DNA of 64,000 nt from Pilasporangium apinafurcum (taxonomy: Eukaryota > Oomycota > Peronosporomycetes > Pythiales > Pythiaceae). Shown here piece after piece: positions 60,525-64,000 of the stretch (position 1 is the stretch's first letter; the number at the start of each line of letters is the position of its first letter). The DNA is taken from contig BCKE01000006.1 in assembly GCA_001600495.1 (NCBI GenBank), forward strand, positions 79,912 to 143,911, read 5' to 3'. Under the pieces are notes generated by a model. It was not told where the DNA came from. It saw nothing but the letters and a program-made list of their open reading frames with translations, and did no database searches. Both the position numbers and the translations under genes were made by a program.

Positions 60525-62026
60525 TTATGCCATGGACGGCACGTAGGGTTGAATCTTCATAAGCACTAACTCGAAATCCAATGGCGAGCCAAAGCGGATG
60601 AGATAGGTAATGGGAGTAATTTTCTGCTCGTTGTCTTCACTAGTCTCGACAACTGTGAGTAGCATGGCCTTGTCTGTTTTCTTCACGCACGTCAGGCAAG
60701 ATGCTAGTCGGGCATTCAGTAACAACTTGGTGCCGGGTCCACGAGGATACGATTCACGTCGCATGACAATCCGTGTTGATGCTTTCTCATTGGAATCGAC
60801 CTGTTTGGCTTGCAACACACGCAATGGCCCAATGCCGACCTCTGCGTAATCGTTATCTACGAGCTTGTACAACTTGGCACGTTTCTGTTACGACCGACAA
60901 GAACCAACATAGATAAAATTTAGAATCGAAATCTACACATGGATAGAGCAAGTGGCTTGAGACAGGTAGCATGTCGCGTACCTCCACGAGGATCCGTTCG
61001 CCTTCTTCACCGTTTGCGAGCTATTATATTTCGTAATCATCACAGAAATCATAAGCTTGGAAGGTAAGCCTTGCCGACGCGAATTGATCCTATGACTGAC
61101 GTACCTCGGCTTCTGTCAATGCTGGCACTAACTGTTCCGTCTTCTTATCGATCGTGGCATCGATCTCCGCTAAATCTGATTGCGTCGTCGTATCTTTAAA
61201 TCCAGTACTCGGTTGGGCTGCGAACGAGGAAAACGATGCTGTGGCCGAGTTTTGGAAAGAGGCAAAACCACCAAAACCACTAGAGGTGTTGCCAAAAGTA
61301 GACGACGAAGAAGCAGTGGTACCAAATCCGCTGTTGGAACTGGAAGAGGTAAACCCACCAAACCCACTAGAATTGCTGAAGGCACTGAACCCACCGAACG
61401 CACTACCTGTAGTGTTCGGTTTGGTCGTCTGCACGTATGATAATACAAAATACAAATCGATATCAGATCAAGATAATAATGATGCACGCCGACTCATGCG
61501 CATGGCAGGCTAATGCAGCACTCACTTCTTCTACGGTGTCGTCTGTAGATAGCTCGTTGCCCTCTTCGCCTGTGTCTTTTACTGCAACAGTGCCGGTCAC
61601 TTCCTTTTCATTCTCTTTTTTCTCCACTGCTATTGGTTCAGTCGACTGCTGCTGGTCGTCTATTTTATCTTCGTCCTACACAAGTCCGAAAGACAATAAC
61701 CACATTACACAAGTCCATCCACTTGCGCCAAATCACATAAACATACCCCTTCCACTATGTTTTTTTCTGTTGTCACAACGGTCTCTGTGGTGATGGTGGT
61801 GTCGCCGTCTATTGCTGTTGTGTTTATTGTTTCTTCGATCGTCACTTTCTTCACGTTCTCCGTCACCTGTTGCTCATCCAAGCGAACTTTCTTCACGATC
61901 TGTTTCGAAAACCACCAGCATTTAATCATACTTAACATCGTAATTTCCAAATATCTATCATATCATGCGACTCAATACCGGCTCCTCCATTACTTCGGGC
62001 TTTTCGTGGTCGACTTTCGTGGCCAT
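60525..62026 (-). CDS. FG-repeat/RanBD nucleoporin (Nup50/Nup2-like), six exons
   Basis: Exons in coding order: 62026-61979, 61899-61747, 61675-61526, 61428-61105, 61020-60982, 60884-60525; all junctions are GT-AG in phase 0, giving 357 residues. The N-terminus starts MATKVDHEKPEVMEEP and is charged, with IVKKVRLDEQQ. Exon 4 is Phe-Gly/Ser-rich (GFGGFTSSSS, FGNTSSGFGGF). The C-terminus (about 220-357) is a Ran-binding domain: NGEEGERILVE, KRAKLYKLVD, EVGIGPLRVLQAKQ, RIVMRRESYP. Nup50/Nup2-type proteins bind Ran and importin at the nuclear pore basket. The middle portion differs between species, and a RanBP3-like assignment is an alternative. It is divergent from MRG15 with a 538-bp shared upstream region. 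Confidence 0.8.
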
Positions 62027-62564
62027 GGTGACTACAAGCGATATGTAACGATGAGTGTTCAAACATTCTCGGCAGTTTGTGAGACCTACAGAGCAATATG
62101 TTCCCAACCTGTTCAGTTGGCCACGCCTATGTTTTTCGCGCTTGAGTTTCCTCTTCCACCGTTGTGTTAGCCTTGCAACCACAGTAGCCTGCGTCACCAC
62201 ATCCAAAAACTCGATCACAAGAAACAAACTAGGACACGCTACTTCATAACGCCACTTCAATGTTAAAAATGACTGGCGCCATCGCCTACTATCTAGGAAA
62301 TAAATCCCAAGCTGGTTTTGTGAAACTTTACAAAATAAATAAAGAATATCGTTTTATACGATGATTGGCTGAAACTTAATTTTGTAGGTTTTGCTGGTAA
62401 ATGTTGTACCAAAAGTAACTTTTGTGCTTTTTAAATTTATAACATGGCAATTTTTTTTCTAACTCCAGTTGGGTTATTATTTTTACTCGCGCGGCAACTT
62501 CGCACCAAAACGCGGGCAAACGTGTGTGGAAAAAGCTGCGGTACGCTAATAGGAGAGGATCAGT
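62027..62564. promoter_or_regulatory. Divergent promoter region, nucleoporin/MRG15
   Basis: 538 bp between two ATGs on opposite strands. It contains AT-rich stretches near 62330-62400 and 62440-62480. No gene. Both genes may be regulated from here. Confidence 0.5.
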
Positions 62565-63712
62565 ATGGTGGTGAAGGTGGATGATACAGTACTGGCATAT
62601 CATGGCGTGATGATCTACGATGCCAAAGTCCTTAAGATCGACCACGGTACAGGTGTGCAGGAGACCAATTCTGGCGCCGAGAGCGGCAAGGCCAATCCGA
62701 ATACGCAGTACTACGTGCACTACCAAGGGTGGCATAAGAAATGGGATGAGTGGGTTCGCCACGACCGCGTACTGGAAGACACCCCTGTAAACCGGCAGTT
62801 ACAACAGAAGGCGAAAGCAGACTTTGCGGCCATGAAGAAGGAGAAAAGCGCATTGGGCAAAAAGAAGAAGATCAGCACCAACGGCATTGCGACTCCGACA
62901 AGCAAGAAGTCACCGTTTAAGAAGATGAAGCGTAACGTTGATAATGATACCGAAGAGCTACCGATGGGCGCAGACATTGAGGAATCGCATAGTTCAAAGG
63001 GGAATGGGAACGGTGCGTCCACAAAACCGATTTCGCTGCAGATGCCGTTCTCGCTCAAAAAGCAGCTCGTCGAGGACTGGAAGCAGATCACACATGAGCC
63101 ATACAAGCTTGTACCATTGCCACGGAAACCAAACGTGGCTCAGATCATCGCAAATTACTTGGAGTTTAAGAAGTCAAAGATACAGGAGGGCAATCTTGTG
63201 GAGGAAAAAGAACTGAAGGTGCGGGCTGTGAATTGGAATGGTACTCTGAGGACAGTCATATTCTAATCATCGTTGTATTGACAGAATGTGGAAGGCATTA
63301 TGGAGGGTATTCAGTCATATTTTGACCGTGCATTGGGCTCTATCCTGCTCTATCGAATGGAGCGGCAACAATATCAGGAGATTAAACAGAAGCACGAAGA
63401 TGTCCCATTATCGCAAATTTACGGCGGCGAGCATCTCATTCGTTTATTCGGTAAGAACAATACTCACCACGATGACTGTAATTTTCTTGTATTCTCTAAT
63501 GTCACTCTTTTTTGTATGAATGTCTTTGTTATCTAGTTCGATTACCAATTTTACTGGGGAGCACCAATATGTCCGGTCGGGAACTCCAGCAAATTCAAAC
63601 GCGTCTAAACGACTTCCTCAAATACTTGCAGAAAAACTCAGCGACTTGGTTTTTACCAGAATACGAAGCAGCCACACAAAAATATATTGACAAGGCTATC
63701 GCGTCTTCTTGA
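62565..63712 (+). CDS. MRG15: MRG15/Eaf3-like chromatin protein, three exons
   Basis: Exons 62565-63218, 63285-63450, 63537-63712, GT-AG introns of 66 and 86 bp; 331 residues. The N-terminus (about 5-75) is a chromo-barrel domain: DDTVLAYHGVMIYDAKVLKI, YYVHYQGWHKKWDEWV. A Lys-rich linker (KKEKSALGKKKKIST) follows. Residues about 155-330 are the MRG domain: MPFSLKKQLVEDWKQIT, YGGEHLIRLFVRLPILL and FLKYLQKNSATWFLPEYE. MRG15/Eaf3 reads methylated H3K36 through the chromo-barrel domain and is a subunit of NuA4 acetyltransferase and Sin3/Rpd3 deacetylase complexes. The domain order and length are normal for the family. The aromatic-cage residues (HY..W.KKWDEW) are present. Confidence 0.92.
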
Positions 63713-64000
63713 GCCTTCCAATGCGTACATCTCACTCCAGTTTGACCAACGACAAGAACAACAGCACAGGGGAGAGCGATAATCGTAGTCCAAGCGGGTT
63801 CTTTCTGTTGCCACTTTAACATCAACGATAAGTACACGCGTCATCAAATATATAGTATAGTACCTTTCATAAATCTTCTTACACCTTCTCGTTTGCATGT
63901 GATCATATTGCACTCCTAGTCGGTCGAATCATGCAGCCATTGTAACTTCCATTGCTTCAATCGTTATCACAAGTCACTAAAATGAGGGTTGTCAAGTTAT
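63713..64000. other. 3' flank of MRG15
   Basis: No gene recognised up to the window end. Confidence 0.5.

Noticed and set aside
1-64000. tRNA, rRNA, CRISPR array, LTR element or viral insertion
   Set aside because: Read through on both strands for typical motifs; none was seen. A tRNAscan and repeat search would be decisive.

Overview
The window looks like nuclear DNA of an oomycete (Peronosporales/Pythiales type). Many genes are intronless. The spliced ones have short GT-AG introns of about 43-105 bp. Gene density is moderate, and there are many members of a coiled-coil plus START-like protein family that I recognise as the oomycete M96 mating-specific-like family; that name is from memory. 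The species cannot be fixed from the sequence. One ambiguous base (n) lies at 108.

Region 1-10.5 kb: the edge of a Tc1/mariner-type element (1-201), a RING plus CXC zinc-binding protein (minus), a very large glycine-rich receptor-like membrane protein of a family shared with plants (minus), and a short spliced plus-strand gene with a HORMA-like core.

Region 10.6-29.6 kb: an array of eight intact-looking, intronless M96-like genes on both strands (starts at 10672, 12796, 15784, 16003, 22204, 23432, 26959, 29601), plus two decayed copies (about 12166 and 18691). A further three members, which do contain introns, sit at 48.8-54.6 kb, so 13 copies are visible. A 97-nt identical tract between two convergent members points to recent gene conversion.

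Region 27-47 kb: remnants of one mobile family whose best copy (30729-30989, minus) encodes the zinc ribbon and last RuvC motif of a Fanzor (eukaryotic TnpB homologue). Three other copies lack exactly that segment. Among them lie XRN1 (31405-36417), a small coiled-coil protein, two tandem MNN2/GT71-type mannosyltransferases and an ARF-family GTPase with an altered switch II motif.

Region 54.7-64 kb: housekeeping genes, namely an F-box plus macrodomain protein (minus), DNAJC3/p58IPK in nine exons, an FG/RanBD nucleoporin in six exons (minus), and MRG15/Eaf3 in three exons.

Genes here are not in operons. The recurring theme is family expansion (M96-like genes, the mannosyltransferase pair) beside transposon debris, with divergent promoters that carry CCAAT boxes and CGGCA dyads. 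No rRNA, tRNA, CRISPR, LTR or viral element was recognised.
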